The notes below the pieces were generated by a model. The model was not told the DNA's origin, made no database searches, and worked only from the letters and a program-made list of their open reading frames with translations. A stretch of 64,000 nt of DNA from Phoronis australis (Eukaryota; Phoronida; Phoronidae), in the NCBI GenBank assembly GCA_002633005.1, contig NMRA01000262.1:465894-529893 (forward strand). Direction: 5' to 3'. A program made the translations under genes and the position numbers. Numbering within the stretch: position 1 is the stretch's first letter; every line of letters starts with the position of its first letter. Shown in pieces: positions 34,770 to 46,657 of the stretch.

Positions 34770-35880
34770 TTAAACTTACGTAACCGACTTTCTGTTACAG
34801 AACGCGGTAGAAAATAGCTTAAACAGATATCAAACTGCCTTAAATCGCAAAAGCGAGTTTTGATTTTGACATCCGACCGTTTTGAAATTGGAGTCAAATT
34901 GGATATGATTTCAGATCAGAGTTGAGTTTCATTGACCGCAATTTTTTAGTTTTTTCATCTGGCTTAAAGTCTTTGAGGTTAGAACGGAAACAATTAAGGA
35001 ATTCTCTCCCATAATCCGCAATCTACATGTCATCGTATCATTGCTTCGGTGACCGCCATTTTGTTAGCCTTGTAAGCTCTCCAGAATACTCACGAATCAC
35101 AAGCTTTTTAATAGCCTGATTTTGCGAGATATCGTTTTCTACTCAAGAAACTAGGTCCACGGAACGCCCTCCCGAATTTGCTAAGTGACGAGTTATTTTA
35201 TGAGCCGAGAATGTTGTAAAGCCTAATGAATTGCCAGTTCTTTCCAAATCCAGAATCACTTCCAATTTGTGTAAGGAACAGTTTGAGACCAAATTTAAAG
35301 CGGTAAAAGGTATAAATCAAAAGTTGCCTCTAGGGTGGAACGCTATTGTGGTATACATTGTAGTCTGGGACGACAACACTTAAAGAATCCTGCACGAGTC
35401 TCAGGTTTATGACATGGGCAAAACCTAATGGAGATTTCTTCAAAATCCCGAGGCCTGTCATTTCATCAATCTGAGACGAGTGTAGGATTTGTTTTCTCAC
35501 ACGAACCGTAAAAACGATCTTTTTGGTGAAGAACTTAACGTGTCTAAAACTTTCAACCACAATACGCAGCTTTTGTAAAAACAGGCTCGCGTAATGTAAA
35601 GTAATTCAGTTACTTTTTGTTAATAGTTTTATTTTAAGCTTAGCAATTATAAATTGCATTCAGCTTTCGTAGCAAATGTTCAAGTTAGAATCAAATAGAT
35701 AGTATTTGAAGTAGTATTATTATAGCTTAAAGAATTTTTATAAATAAGTCAGTAAGGCTTCCCCGCACGTGAGCACTGAATGGGGCTATTCGGAGACTTC
35801 TCCTCGCGGTGTCGCTGCTGTACTAGTGGTGATTGAATTGCACATGCGTCACTGTCTCCAGGTAAACAGCTGGTAAAAAG
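34770..35880. other. No supported gene
   Basis: There is a 76-codon minus-strand open frame at 35,330-35,560 (contains SSQIDEMTGLGILKKSPLGF) and a competing plus-strand reading (LPLGWNAIVVYIVVWDDN). Neither has a motif I can identify nor splice sites I trust. It may be decayed retrotransposon. Confidence 0.25.
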
Positions 35881-35884
35881 CACA

Positions 35885-36085
35885 GGCGTCCTCAGCTTCT
35901 GATCGTCCACAATACACTATATAATATACTACAAGGTATGACACTCCGGACTAGAAATTCCATTAGTGCTTCACTTCAGCCGTCCATAGCAAACACAAAA
36001 CTAAATAAATTTACACAAAACAGAGGTTCAACAAACCATGAGGAATTGTTCTTTCTACCAATGCCATTTACGGTGTCCTGCTTCA
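35885..36085 (+). mobile_element. Half copy of the 63.1-kb fold-back element
   Basis: 'caggcgtcctcagcttctgatcgtcc' through 'ccatttacggtgtcctg' matches the left arm of the long inverted repeat at 63,112-63,777 with few differences. Only one arm is present, so it cannot fold on itself. Confidence 0.8.
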
Positions 36086-36089
36086 CCCA

Positions 36090-37000
36090 GCTCGCAAGTT
36101 TTTGAGACAATTTCAAACCTTTTTATTTTTGATACTTTGAGCAATTTTAAACTCCGATTACAGAATCATGGGTCTGTCAAGCATCTAAGGCTGAGGGAAC
36201 CGTATCTTAGACTTTTTATTTTTCTTCTAATAGAAGATCATTTAAAAAATTATGGATAATCTTTCTGTTGTGTAAGAGTAATTACAAATCGTAAGGCTCC
36301 ATAAAAATGCAATTTTCACACGAAATGGAAGTCATTTGAATTTATAAACGACTTGCAACCTTTCAGGGCATGAATTAGACTATTCAGTCACTGAGAATTC
36401 AGATAATGTAATATATTTTTATGGGTTTACAATTGATAGCAAAACAGTTTCATGAAATAAACTTGAAGGAACTTCATGAAGGTTAAGAATTATCTCACCA
36501 TGCTCTTTCCCCCAAACATGTATTACGTGTTATTTCCACACATTCAGTTGCACCAAATATTACAAGCCCTATGCCAATCCCCCTCTAAGGACCTGAATAA
36601 GTAAGTTAAAAATTGCTGTTCCTTTTCAAAGGCTTTGTTTGTTGTCTTCAATATAGAAAATAAGCTTTGACAACAGGTCTGCACTGGAAGGGGAGATCTT
36701 GCTGGTCAGCTGCAGTCAAACACTTAAAACTAATTTTTGTCCATTCAGGGAAATCTCCTATGCACGGTACAAGCCCTCAAACCTAAAAACCAAAGGTCAC
36801 GTGGAAACAGACATGATAGATTCCATTTCAACGTGTAATAGATTTCCGGAAGACATAGGATAGGGAGTAAACAAATAGTCTAATGGATATTTGTCACGTA
36901 CCCTTTGCCATTGGGCTTGGATTTTAATCTTAACTCACTATCCAATATCGAGTTGACAGCATAAACATTCAGCATTAATTGATGTAACTGTCACTGATAA
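36090..37000. other. No supported feature
   Basis: AT-rich sequence with a 73-codon open frame at 36,038-36,259 that begins in the fold-back remnant and is therefore unlikely to be a gene. No motif was recognised. Confidence 0.35.
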
Positions 37001-37011
37001 ACCTTTCAGAA

Positions 37012-37149
37012 ATCATTCCAAACAATAATACTGCTTTGATGTACGAAAAGATCCCGAGTGCTACGTCAAGTATCGTAACGAACATCACAACAAAGATTAA
37101 TCCGCCTGGCGACTGCCGCGAAGTCGACATCGAAGAGTACCTCGGTTAA
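37012..37149 (+). CDS. Candidate terminal exon, unknown protein
   Basis: A plausible acceptor (AAACCTTTCAG) at 37,011 opens a frame of about 46 residues that runs to a TAA at 37,149. The reading includes NNNTALMYEKIPSATSSIV and ends with CREVDIEEYLG, a tidy acidic C-terminus. It has one cysteine and several Asn-x-Thr sequons (NNT, NIT). I found no upstream exon and do not recognise the family. It could be the last exon of a plus-strand gene or a chance open stretch. Confidence 0.3.
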   Translation: MIPNNNTALMYEKIPSATSSIVTNITTKINPPGDCREVDIEEYLG

Positions 37150-37680
37150 CACAGGCATCTGTAGAATAAACATGGAATAATCGTTAAAATAATCACAAAC
37201 CTTACCTTTGTATAAGTGCGTGCTTACTTCCTCTCACAGAAGCACCCTTTTCAGATTCAGTTGGCACGGCTGCAAGCCATTTCACCATGTATTTAAAGGG
37301 TTCACGAAATCGAGGCTGCTTATCTATTACCACTAGTACACGCGCGCCCTCTAGTTAAGATAAATTTCCGAATAGCCCCATTGACGTGGAGACAGCACAG
37401 CTAGACAGTTTCGCCGTCTCTATTTGAATAAACGTGGATATGGAATTCGCCGCCGAATACCAGATGGGTCCGTTTGAGTAGTTGTCTGCATGGCCTTCCG
37501 ACTGGGAGACGTACGTACAGTTGCGACACCCGATTTGTCAATCATAACCTTGTCACCTCGGAATTCCGTTATTGTTTGGTTTGCGCGCGTTTGGTTGTTT
37601 TAGGGTTTGCAGGCGATAAAATGCAAGGCGTATGAATTTCTACTTTGCACTACTTTGTGATTCGCCCTTGTAATACATGA
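37150..37680. other. No supported feature
   Basis: Nothing beyond a short G/C-rich tract near 37,340-37,520 that lacks a clear motif. Confidence 0.35.
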
Positions 37681-37779
37681 GGGCACTCAGCCTACGTATA
37701 GGGGGCTCGAATTTTTCGGTGTACGGACCTTTTAGTGAAGGAAATCAACGAGGACTAAAAACAAACGGGGCCACAAGCT

Positions 37780-37960
37780 TCAGGTCCACGAATTGTGCAT
37801 CCGCGCCGACTTCCCGTGGGATTTTGTGGATTTTTTTGTTTACTGAGACTTTTTGTTTCACTGAGACCTACCTTTTTGCCCAATTCGCCAAATTGGGGGG
37901 CTCGTTCGAGCGCCCCAATCCCCCCCTGGGTGCGCCCATNCCCCCTGTGTGCGCCCATGT
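37780..37960 (-). repeat. Repeat family G, inverted copy
   Basis: Inverse of family G, ending in G/C-rich 'ggggggctcgttcgagcgcccc'. An 18-bp phrase (ccccctg(g/t)gtgcgcccat) is repeated on either side of the N at 37,940, which marks an assembly junction. Confidence 0.6.
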
Positions 37961-38263
37961 AATATTAAAAAATTAGTACTCTGTTCGGTGATATTAACCA
38001 GTCGTGGCGTGACACATTCCAGGTCATGCGAGAAATATGTACATGTGCGCACAGTGCAGCAATATTTGTTATCTTAAACGCGGTATAATATAAGCTTTAA
38101 GCAATGTATGTTTTTTAACAGAAGAATAATGGTAGTTAGGTGTTGCACAAATTTTGGCATGTTAGTCGCCTCAAACTTTTGGCATGTTAGTGTCAAACTT
38201 GCTTCATCCTAGTTTAATTTGCAAACATCTTTTCCGACTCAGTGTGACTAAAAACTAAGTTTA

Positions 38264-39067
38264 TTTCGAAATGTTACCTTTTTCTTCCATGACTTCTGCA
38301 AGTATTACTCAACGGAATTGAGTGAGTAAGGTTATCCGCACATTTAAAATTACTGTGAATGTATTTTAGTACAACGTCTAAAATGAATGGCAAATTCACG
38401 AATAACTCCAGCAATGTATTTGAATATTTGTATTTATTTTTCTCTAAGTTAGACATAACTTATACGACATTCAATGTGCGATAGTTCAGAAATTCAATCA
38501 ATATGACAATAATCTACCAAGCTGGCCAACTTCCGATTCTGAACAACATTAAGCAAAGTCACTAGGCAATTCCCGGCGGTTGGCGTCACTGTCTTCAAAA
38601 GCACCTAAAATTGTAAAACATACGCAATAGCACGCACTCAAGAAACTTTCAAGAGGAAACGTTTNGTTTCGAAATGTTACCTTTTTATTCCATGACTTCT
38701 GCAAGTATTACTCAACGGAATTGAGTGAGTAAGGTTATCCGCACATTTAATATTACTGTGAATGTATTTTAGTACAACGTCTAAAATGAATGGCAAATTC
38801 ACGAATAACTCCAGCAATGTATTTGAATATTTGTATTTATTTTTCTCTAAGTTAGACATAACTTATACGACATTCAATGTGCGATAGTTCAGAAATTCAA
38901 TCAATATGACAATAATCTACCAAGCTGGCCAACTTCCGATTCTGAACAACATTAAGCAAAGTCACTAGGCAATTCCCGGCGGTTGGCGTCACTGTCTTCA
39001 AAAGCACCTAAAATTGTAAAACATACGCAATAGCACGCACTCAAGAAACTTTCAAGAGGAAACGTTT
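38264..39067 (+). repeat. 401-bp direct duplication around an N
   Basis: 38,264-38,664 and 38,667-39,067 are nearly identical (differences such as tttttctt/tttttatt and taaaatta/taatatta), joined by a lone N at 38,665. This is the signature of two overlapping contigs or two haplotypes left unmerged. The matching block in segment 1 (25,550-25,900) is single-copy. Confidence 0.9.
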
Positions 39068-39790
39068 AGGAGTTCACAACTAACGGTACATAATAGCCAG
39101 TTATTTAGCTTAGCTCGATACGTTCCATTGAACACACTACAGATTGTTGTATTTTCCTCAAACGCAAGGCAGCGCCATCTTTAAAAACTAATCGCAAAGA
39201 TTCATCGCCGCTGGTTTGACTTCTTGAGTTCTAACATTCCGATTTCACCTACATCTGTGCTACACGGATATTAAAAGTTCACATATTGGGGAAAAATTTT
39301 TCAAAGTGTTATGAAGGGCTACATGTGTATGTCGTATGCTTGACAAATAACGATATCAGTCTAATTCAGTTGACATTTTACAGATGGATACAGCACATTA
39401 CAGTGCACTGTGGGTTGACGACGTGGGTTATCCGAAACAGCTACTCAAAACAGAATATATGTACTTATATTTCCAGCCATAAAGTGGCCTGTATATTCCA
39501 CAATTGACAGAGGACACAAGGAAGGAGCCATTTAGCGGACAGTTTCCATGTGCTCTAATATTTTGTTTTTCCGAGTGATATGAATAAGAGTAGGGAGGAC
39601 GACTCATAACATCAAAATATTACATAATCACATTCACTCGTGTAACTGCATAATTACCCAATGCAGAAATTTGCATTCAAGAAATTAAATTTTTGAGACA
39701 TTTTACCAACACGCTGTGTTAACAATTTTATCCGCGATGATTTCTTTACATTCCCAAGCAATATATAAAGTTTCCAATCGTTTCTGCACA

Positions 39791-40478
39791 CTAACCGTCA
39801 TCTTGCATTTGTTGTATTTCGGCTTCTGAAAACTTGTTCAGGAACTCGTCAACTTCGTTTTCAGTCTGAAAGAAAAACCATGGAAAAGTGTTTGTTGTGA
39901 GAATACATGTGAGTACGTACAGACAGTTTAAACTAATCTCACAAATGTGTTGTAACAGACCCGCGCGTTGCAAACATGTGCAAGAGTCGAACAGTACTTG
40001 TGTATGTATGATGATATAGATAGTTTTTATATTTATACATGTGACCTAAAGCTCGTGTATATTGTGCTTGTAGCTTGCACCATATTTGTTTTAAACGAAT
40101 AAAAAGCAAAAAAAAAACAAATTAGAGTATTTATATGAATCGCCGGTCAATTCAGCTGACCCATAAGTCGGTTAATTCTCTGCAAAATCTGTCACCGCCG
40201 AAGTGTGCGACAATATCAATTTTGAGGAAATAGCCTCATTAGTCTAACTACGTACATGTACTTACCATTTCCCTTTTTGAAACCCTTGAACATGCTAATC
40301 TGCACGCAGCTGCGGCAGCTGCGTTGCTAATGGCTAAACAGGCAGCGTAGCAAGCGGGCTTTCGGATGCGACTCCATCTAATGCGAATTCTTGGGGTCCA
40401 TCTGCCGGCCTGACAAGACTCTAAAGTAAGAGCCACGAGAAAGCACAAGACCAAGACACTAGCTGTGGAAGGTTTCAT
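39791..40478 (-). CDS. Secreted cationic hairpin peptide precursor B
   Basis: Two exons on the minus strand: 40,478-40,266 (71 codons, donor ATG|GTAAGT) and 39,865-39,791 (24 codons plus stop, acceptor TTCTTTCAG), with a 400-bp intron. The 95-residue precursor differs from precursor A at only four positions: V53A, K60R, I66V and S86A. Signal peptide, Arg-rich segment, the four cysteines (43, 47, 59, 63), KR at 68-69 and the acidic exon-2 tail are all kept. Changes in the mature part preserve charge or size. The first roughly 100 coding bases are identical to gene A even at silent positions, while 5' flank and intron have diverged, which suggests gene conversion or strong constraint. An in-frame upstream ATG at 40,541 lies before the TATA box and is not the start. 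Confidence 0.78.
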
Positions 40479-40527
40479 GTTAAAGTTGTCACGATTTAAT
40501 GTGACATTGCAGGAAAAGACCCACAGC

Positions 40528-40592
40528 TTTATAGACTTCACAACCTTTAATCCATAATGCGAAAATTGGTAACTCTGATTAAAGTATATTGG
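40528..40592 (-). promoter_or_regulatory. Promoter of peptide gene B
   Basis: A TATAAA box at 40,533-40,528 lies 50 bp before the start codon; CCAAT boxes lie at 40,569-40,565 and 40,592-40,588. Element order and spacing match gene A. Confidence 0.7.
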
Positions 40593-40649
40593 TCAAACGA
40601 TGATCAATATCATTATGGGCAATTTCTTTGGTTCTCAAATATGTATAAA

Positions 40650-41220
40650 TATGCATTTCCGACTGAGATGAAAGATAAATACGTGTATTTTGTAAATATG
40701 AAAGTTGTCAGATATTGGTACCAGCTTAAGCCAAGCTATGCCTTTGCTGTATACACATTCGGCGACAAAAGGCCGTGGCAAAACAAGTGGAAAAGTAGCA
40801 ACACATATTACCTTAATCGTTTTGTATAAAGCAGTATTCAAATTCATCGAAAATTTTATATTAGAATGTAAATTTTTAATATAATTCTTGAAGTCATATA
40901 ACCCGTAGTCGCCGCCTTTTTGACTTCGTCAACCTTACACAAAGATTGAAAATTTAATTGCAACACAACGGTGTGAATACTTGTAATATATTAAAGCTAT
41001 GAATCGAAGTCTCGATTGCATGAAAACACACCAATTTATAAGTATTTCTATGAAATTTAACGTTTCAAATTCCATCATAATATATTTCGATATTGGTCGC
41101 CCTAATCAGAATTCCGATACGGCAACGGACCAAATCAGAATATACCGATTTTTGCCGGATTACCGATACGGGCTGGAACAATAACACGAAACATAGAAGT
41201 GCGCGACAGCTAGCCTTTTT
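40650..41220. other. No supported gene
   Basis: A 90-codon plus-strand open frame at 40,557-40,829 begins in the promoter of gene B and shows low-complexity Tyr/Lys content; I reject it as a gene. The remainder is AT-rich without recognisable features. Confidence 0.35.
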
Positions 41221-41224
41221 CAAG

Positions 41225-42035
41225 ACTATCATGTAATACAGCTAGGTACCATTGTGTTGAGCTCCGTTAGACCTAGCGTTGGTACAAAGATACAGCTTTG
41301 CACCGATGTGGGTAAAAAAGTGGCAAGATAAAATCTGACACAAAATTAGTGTCATTAAAAACTGCAGTCTTCCTTGAGTAAACTAAATTATTCAACGGAG
41401 CTGGAAAAACTGGCGTTCTACCGTTATTCTGCTGCTAAATTTGTGTAGCGATATTTAGCGAGTGCTTTCGGCGCCAAGAAATATTGCGTCACCTATTGGC
41501 CAGTTTCTTTTTTCGCCGATTCTTCAATTAACTGTTGTTCTTTCACGAGGTTGCATACATGTCACAACAAATTATCCGAACTGGTTTCACTTCATTATAA
41601 GTTTTTAGAATTTTGATACCGAAAAAACGAATTTCAGAAGAAATTTTGTTGCTGCTAAGCTATCACCATCTCCTGAGAGATGTCGCAAAAATTTAGGAAA
41701 TGGCGCGTGCGCGTAACACGAGCGTACTGTTTTCAACACGACGACATAGGCCTACTTTTCATTGTTAGAAAAGGCGGAGAGTTACGCAAGAAAATGACGT
41801 TTATTGCAACGGTTGTAACGGGCAAGGTGAGTGTCGGTTGATTAACAGATTTTGCATGCACCCCGTCCGGTCTTACGCTTTACATGTTGAAACAAGTTTC
41901 ACGGCGAGGTGATGAGCAGAATTACCCTACGGAAGAAATAAACTCAGTGGCAGCCAGCCAGCTAGCTGTATGAAGACAGTCGTCAAAATACAGCTAGGTA
42001 CCACTGCATGTATTTCTTCCGTAGACACCGAAATT
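41225..42035 (-). repeat. Dispersed repeat R3, copy 3
   Basis: Inverted copy of 17,560-18,330. 'aatacagctaggtaccact' occurs near both ends of this copy (41,234 and inverted relative to it at 41,988), so the element has related termini about 770 bp apart. No coding frame. Confidence 0.75.
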
Positions 42036-42039
42036 ATAC

Positions 42040-45000
42040 ATATCTCATTTTCTCAATAACGTATCATTCTTTACCACACTGACCACTGTATGTTTTGGTT
42101 GCAAAAGTCAACTATGCTCCATCGGTTATGGTTGAGCACATGACAGGGGGTGGGAGAAGGGTCCCTGGAATTGTCGTCAGCGATTTGTTCAGAAAATGCA
42201 GGGGCATGCAAATTCCTCGGGTTAGCGCGGTTCTGTAGCATGGCAAGAGATCATAATATCGATTTCATGTACAACATACAAGTGATTCGGTTGAATATGA
42301 ATTTCAAATTTGGGCTCATCATCTTTGACTTATCTTTGTACATGAAGGCAATGTAAGAAGGTTCCAGAGATTTTGAATTTGTATTCCAGAACGATTTAGA
42401 AGTTGTACATTTAAAACGGATATGATCCTGCCGTAAATGTCAAAAAGGCTAACGTGAAATCGATCCATATTGTTCCGTGGTTAAACTAGACATTAGAGCT
42501 TGTTGGGGACCAAGCTCTCAAGATGGATTGTTGCGTCCAGTATGGTTTCGTGTCTAGCGAACTGTCCATTATTTGCATGCTGGAAATTACTTCCATTTTT
42601 AGTAAGGAGCCAGTGACACAATGTATAAATCGAAAGGTTGCTTCTTGGACAGAACGCTATTCTGGCTTATATTCTTGTACTCAACCCATATTGTCAACCG
42701 ACAATATTGCCAATATTATCTGAGTGCTGCAATACATTTCACAATAAACGCGGGTTTACAGTCACCATAAGTAGTGTGCTGCGCTTTTCAATGAGTAATT
42801 AACGATCGGAATTATGGGAATTAGGTGCATACTCATACTGCATAACCAAATGTTATGTGTCAATTTGTAACAAAAATCTGGCGGCCATCTTCAGACTGAT
42901 GACTATTGAACACATGCATGTGTGACGTCACGCTCGGAACAGGCGGAGATTTAAACCTGCCTCCCGTTCAGTTACGCTAGGACCTCGCTAAAGAGCAAGA
43001 CTTCGCGAGGTTACGTGAGACATTGCCGTGTATTTTAAATAAGAACATCTGACTTTGACTCGATTTTAGCTGGGTCATAGCGTAGGTCCTAGCGTTATTG
43101 AACGCACGCCTGGTTTTTCCGTAGTATGTGTCCAGTTGCAATTGTCCCAATTGCCCGATATGTTGATTTCAACTATTCATGACATACCTCGTAAATCTGT
43201 TAATGTCATTGTCCAGGATGGAGACCCATGTCAATTATTTGATCAATGCATGAGTGAAGGTGTGGGACAATTACAGCCTATAACTTCATCCTACAGAAGA
43301 ACCAAGTTTCTAGCTCTGCCCATTCCGATCGCGACACTGCTTGTCGAGGTGTTCAACAGTAATCAATTTGAAGATGGCCGCCCGGATTAAGGAGGGCGAA
43401 AACGTTAACGTGGCATAAATTTTCGACGTCTGTGCCAAAAATATTTTTAGGAGCCTCTTAAAAACGCTGTCAATTTTTGTGTTGCGGCACCCATACTTTC
43501 CCGTTTGTCAGGGAAAGTATAGACATTGTAAGGTTTACTGCGATTCATAACCAGTTCAGAAGTAAATATGTCCCTGTCTGTGCTGCCTTCTCGGCGTGGA
43601 TGGCGCTGAGACGCCCGACTCTTGACTGTAATAGAGTTCAGTCATCTAATCCGTTGACGGAATAAATGATTATTTGGAAACAAATATGGATTGAGGGAAT
43701 ATTTGTTCGAGCTGGAAGAATTTAAAAGTGTTCATCTGCACCCGACAGATACTTACAGCAACGGCAACTTTGATATTTTAGCCAGAATTAAGCAGTATTA
43801 GCAGAAAATGTTTTGACCAACGTGATGGATTAGAATGTGCCACCATCTAGGTTGGATTAGGATTGGTTTCAAAATTTTATATAGCTCCTGCTAGTTTAGT
43901 TCAGATTTGGGGATACAGTACTCCCCATCAGCTTGTGTACTCATATCGGGTCCATGTAATAAAAACGGGTCATAAAATAAAAAGTTTCATCTGGTCAAAA
44001 ATTTTGCATTTAATTGGTACTGAAATTGACAACCTTCTCCAGTCACCCTTTTGGCTTCTATGCATACCCTCGATGAATTAGCCTGACCATCAAGATTAAG
44101 GAAAGTTTCGTACTTCCCAAAATAATCACTGACACGCCTAGGTGACTTCACTCAAGTTAGATACTGGGAAATTACTTCAAAATGCCAGGGGTAGCGTTTG
44201 TCTCCTTCACAGATCCTCTAGAATGGTGGGGATCTGCTACAGCACATTTTCAGATCTGCCATATTGGAATTTCATTGGCCGTTCAGATTTCAACAGACAA
44301 CGCATTCTATTAGCCAGTTCCATTATGGGTAAAACTTGTTCATCAACATGGCGACATACATTGAAAAAATATTATTTCTTTCAGTGCTGTATCAATCGAT
44401 TTGTTTTCATCTAGGAAGCAGCTCCTACTTTTCAAACAAACGACTCAGCACCAGTAACGTGCAACCGACGTTTTAGGCAAAATGGTCAACAAGAAGTTGG
44501 TAGTGAATGCTTTAATAAACATTTACATTTACATTTACATAAATATATACAAACAAACATTTCGGTTACAGTTTAAACAGTGAAAATGTCAGCTCAGTGT
44601 AAATTTGTGTTTATTTTCAAAATAATGAATAGGTAAATACATAATACAAAGCTCAATTTTTTCCGGTTTAGATAGTTGGCTTCACAACAGAGATTCAACG
44701 TTCTAATTGCTGGATGTTTTAAAAGACAACGCCACCCAAAAAACAACCTTTTTGTATCTATATAGGTCGAGTTGTTCCACTCGATAACAGCAAGTTCAGT
44801 TGTTTTACCTGACATCTAACGGCAGACCGAGGTGATGAAATTAACCAATGACGTAATCGGTTCGAACGCAGTCTGTACAGCCGTTCACAACACGCTTACT
44901 GGTGTCAACTTATCGCTTGAATTCATCGTTTTGCACCAATAAATCATCAAAATTCGATGTAAACCCCTTACAAATACATCGAGCTCTTGAACAAACGTGT

Positions 45001-45890
45001 TGTTTTATTTCAGTGTTACGGATTATAAGTATTTGAACGTACCGTAGCCTACCTTGATTTCGGTAGGCCAATTTACGATGGTTGATCGCGGGAGTTTGGG
45101 TCTGTTTGGTGATAAATTCAAATCATTCTTCCATGAAATACAGACGGGGTAACATACCTGTGTGTTGTACTTTCAGACATGCGATTTTTTACTTCTAAAA
45201 ACACAAAGCGCTTGTTACTCCCAGTCAGTGGCTCAGAACCCGATCAGGCCCGTCGCGGCCCGGCGCCGGGACTGGACATCACGAACATAAACCAGCTTAA
45301 GTTGCAAACTAAACCTTCAGTCACGAAAAGACTATAATAGTTAGCCAAAGAAATAATGTACACGTAATTATTTAAATGAATTAGCCATGAAACTGAAAAT
45401 CTACTTACTTGTCGGGGGCCGCGAAGTTAGGTTCCCCTTCCACGCACAAACCGTCAGGGCAAAGGTTACACAGTAACAATTATTTGAATAATGAATTTGT
45501 ATATCTAAATAAAAATTCCCCTCCGGTCAATTACCTTTATTGCATATAAAGCCTGTAACGCAGTGGTTTATTCATTGCTGGCTTCTCAAAACATTTGCAC
45601 TCACGAATGCTCCTAAGGCATTACAAACTGGATCTAATGAGACAAATTTTGTTTCAGTTTTACCTAAGCATTGGTTAGGGTGAGAATGATTCATTTTGAA
45701 ACAGAACGCAGAATAATAAACGTCTACATGGCAACTCGCCCGGCGCCAATCCCGACTCATGTAGTCGAGAGCTCATCCGACGAAGACTTCACGCGTCGGA
45801 TCGTTAGGTTTCACAGGCTATCAGTTCGAACCGGGATACACTGATCACGAAATACTAGAGAGGCGCCGTGAACATGCACAGGCAACGGAA
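42040..45890. other. Gene-poor interval
   Basis: Open frames here (for example 43,136-43,390 and 44,142-44,414) carry no motif I recognise and no convincing exon borders. 44,521-44,545 is a short (acattt)n run. 45,235-45,290 is locally G/C-rich. I can support no gene. Confidence 0.35.
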
Positions 45891-45929
45891 CGTATGGATA
45901 GTTCTTTGGTAAGCTGGAATTCGTCAGAA

Positions 45930-46145
45930 AAATCACTCAAGGCGAAATGCTGGCCGGCAGACACGGAGATGTTTCACGGCCACATACTTGCCATTAACAG
46001 CGTACTTTTCATTCTTCATTACCGCGAGCCACTTCCTAAGCATTTCGGGCTCTCGAAGAAGTCGAAAAAACGATATACCCGCTTTCTTCGCAGCTTCATA
46101 GTTCGGAAAAGCGGTAACGATGCACCGCAATATACCGGTATTCAC
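45930..46145 (-). pseudogene. THAP-domain fragment
   Basis: The minus-strand reading CIVTAFPNYEAAKKAGISFF, then LLREPEMLRKWLAVMKNEKY and VAVKHLRVC follows the THAP zinc-finger plan: N-terminal Cys, an aromatic F-R-x-P-like turn, the conserved R-K-W tryptophan, and a C-x-x-H followed by F. The second Cys and the C of C-x-x-H appear replaced (TAF and VKH), so the C2CH zinc site looks broken. THAP domains occur in P-element-like transposases and host proteins. No neighbouring transposase is seen. It is likely a decayed element or retained exon with loss of metal binding. Confidence 0.42.
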
Positions 46146-46657
46146 TCTGCAGATGAACCACTGACGTCGCTGCGTCGTTTCTCACCGTCCCCACAGGTTA
46201 ACGCGACACCTCTCGGCGAGGTCAGGTCGACCGTAAAAGAGGTGATGTGGATATAGACCGATTAAAACGGTAAAAAAGACTAATTCAATCGGGTGGCATT
46301 CTCCTTTAATATCTGAGATCGCGCATTCCAACTAACCGGTTAAAAGGAAACACATCACCATTAACAGCAAAACCACGATATCAACAAATTGACTAAATTC
46401 CGTTCATTATAAATTTTCAAGCTGAAATCTCAAAAAAACGGTGGTGTGCTTTTCTAAATAATTTCGTTTTCTGTTATGCAACTTTTGCTTTTTCATGAAA
46501 ATCTCATTTTGTTGGCCTCTCATAAACCCATAAAACAGTAGAGAAATCATAGTATTTCAAAGTTTCATATAAATCCGATCACCTATTCCTCATTCATGAT
46601 GTTCCGAAGTTAGCCAAATTTACACAATTTTCTTGAGTCCTACAAAACATTAAAAGA

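Larger units (their letters stand above)
33600..40650. repeat. Tandem segment 2 (peptide gene B)
   Basis: Diverged direct copy of 23,580-33,150 with the same order of landmarks. Best preserved are the TATA-like phrase at 33,992 (tatatagagagttacag), the peptide exons and their promoter. 34,480-38,260 has little counterpart in segment 1 and contains unrelated repeats. Confidence 0.65.

Noticed and set aside
40557-40829. 90-codon ORF divergent from peptide gene B
   Set aside because: It begins within the promoter elements of gene B, and the corresponding region of gene A does not keep the frame.
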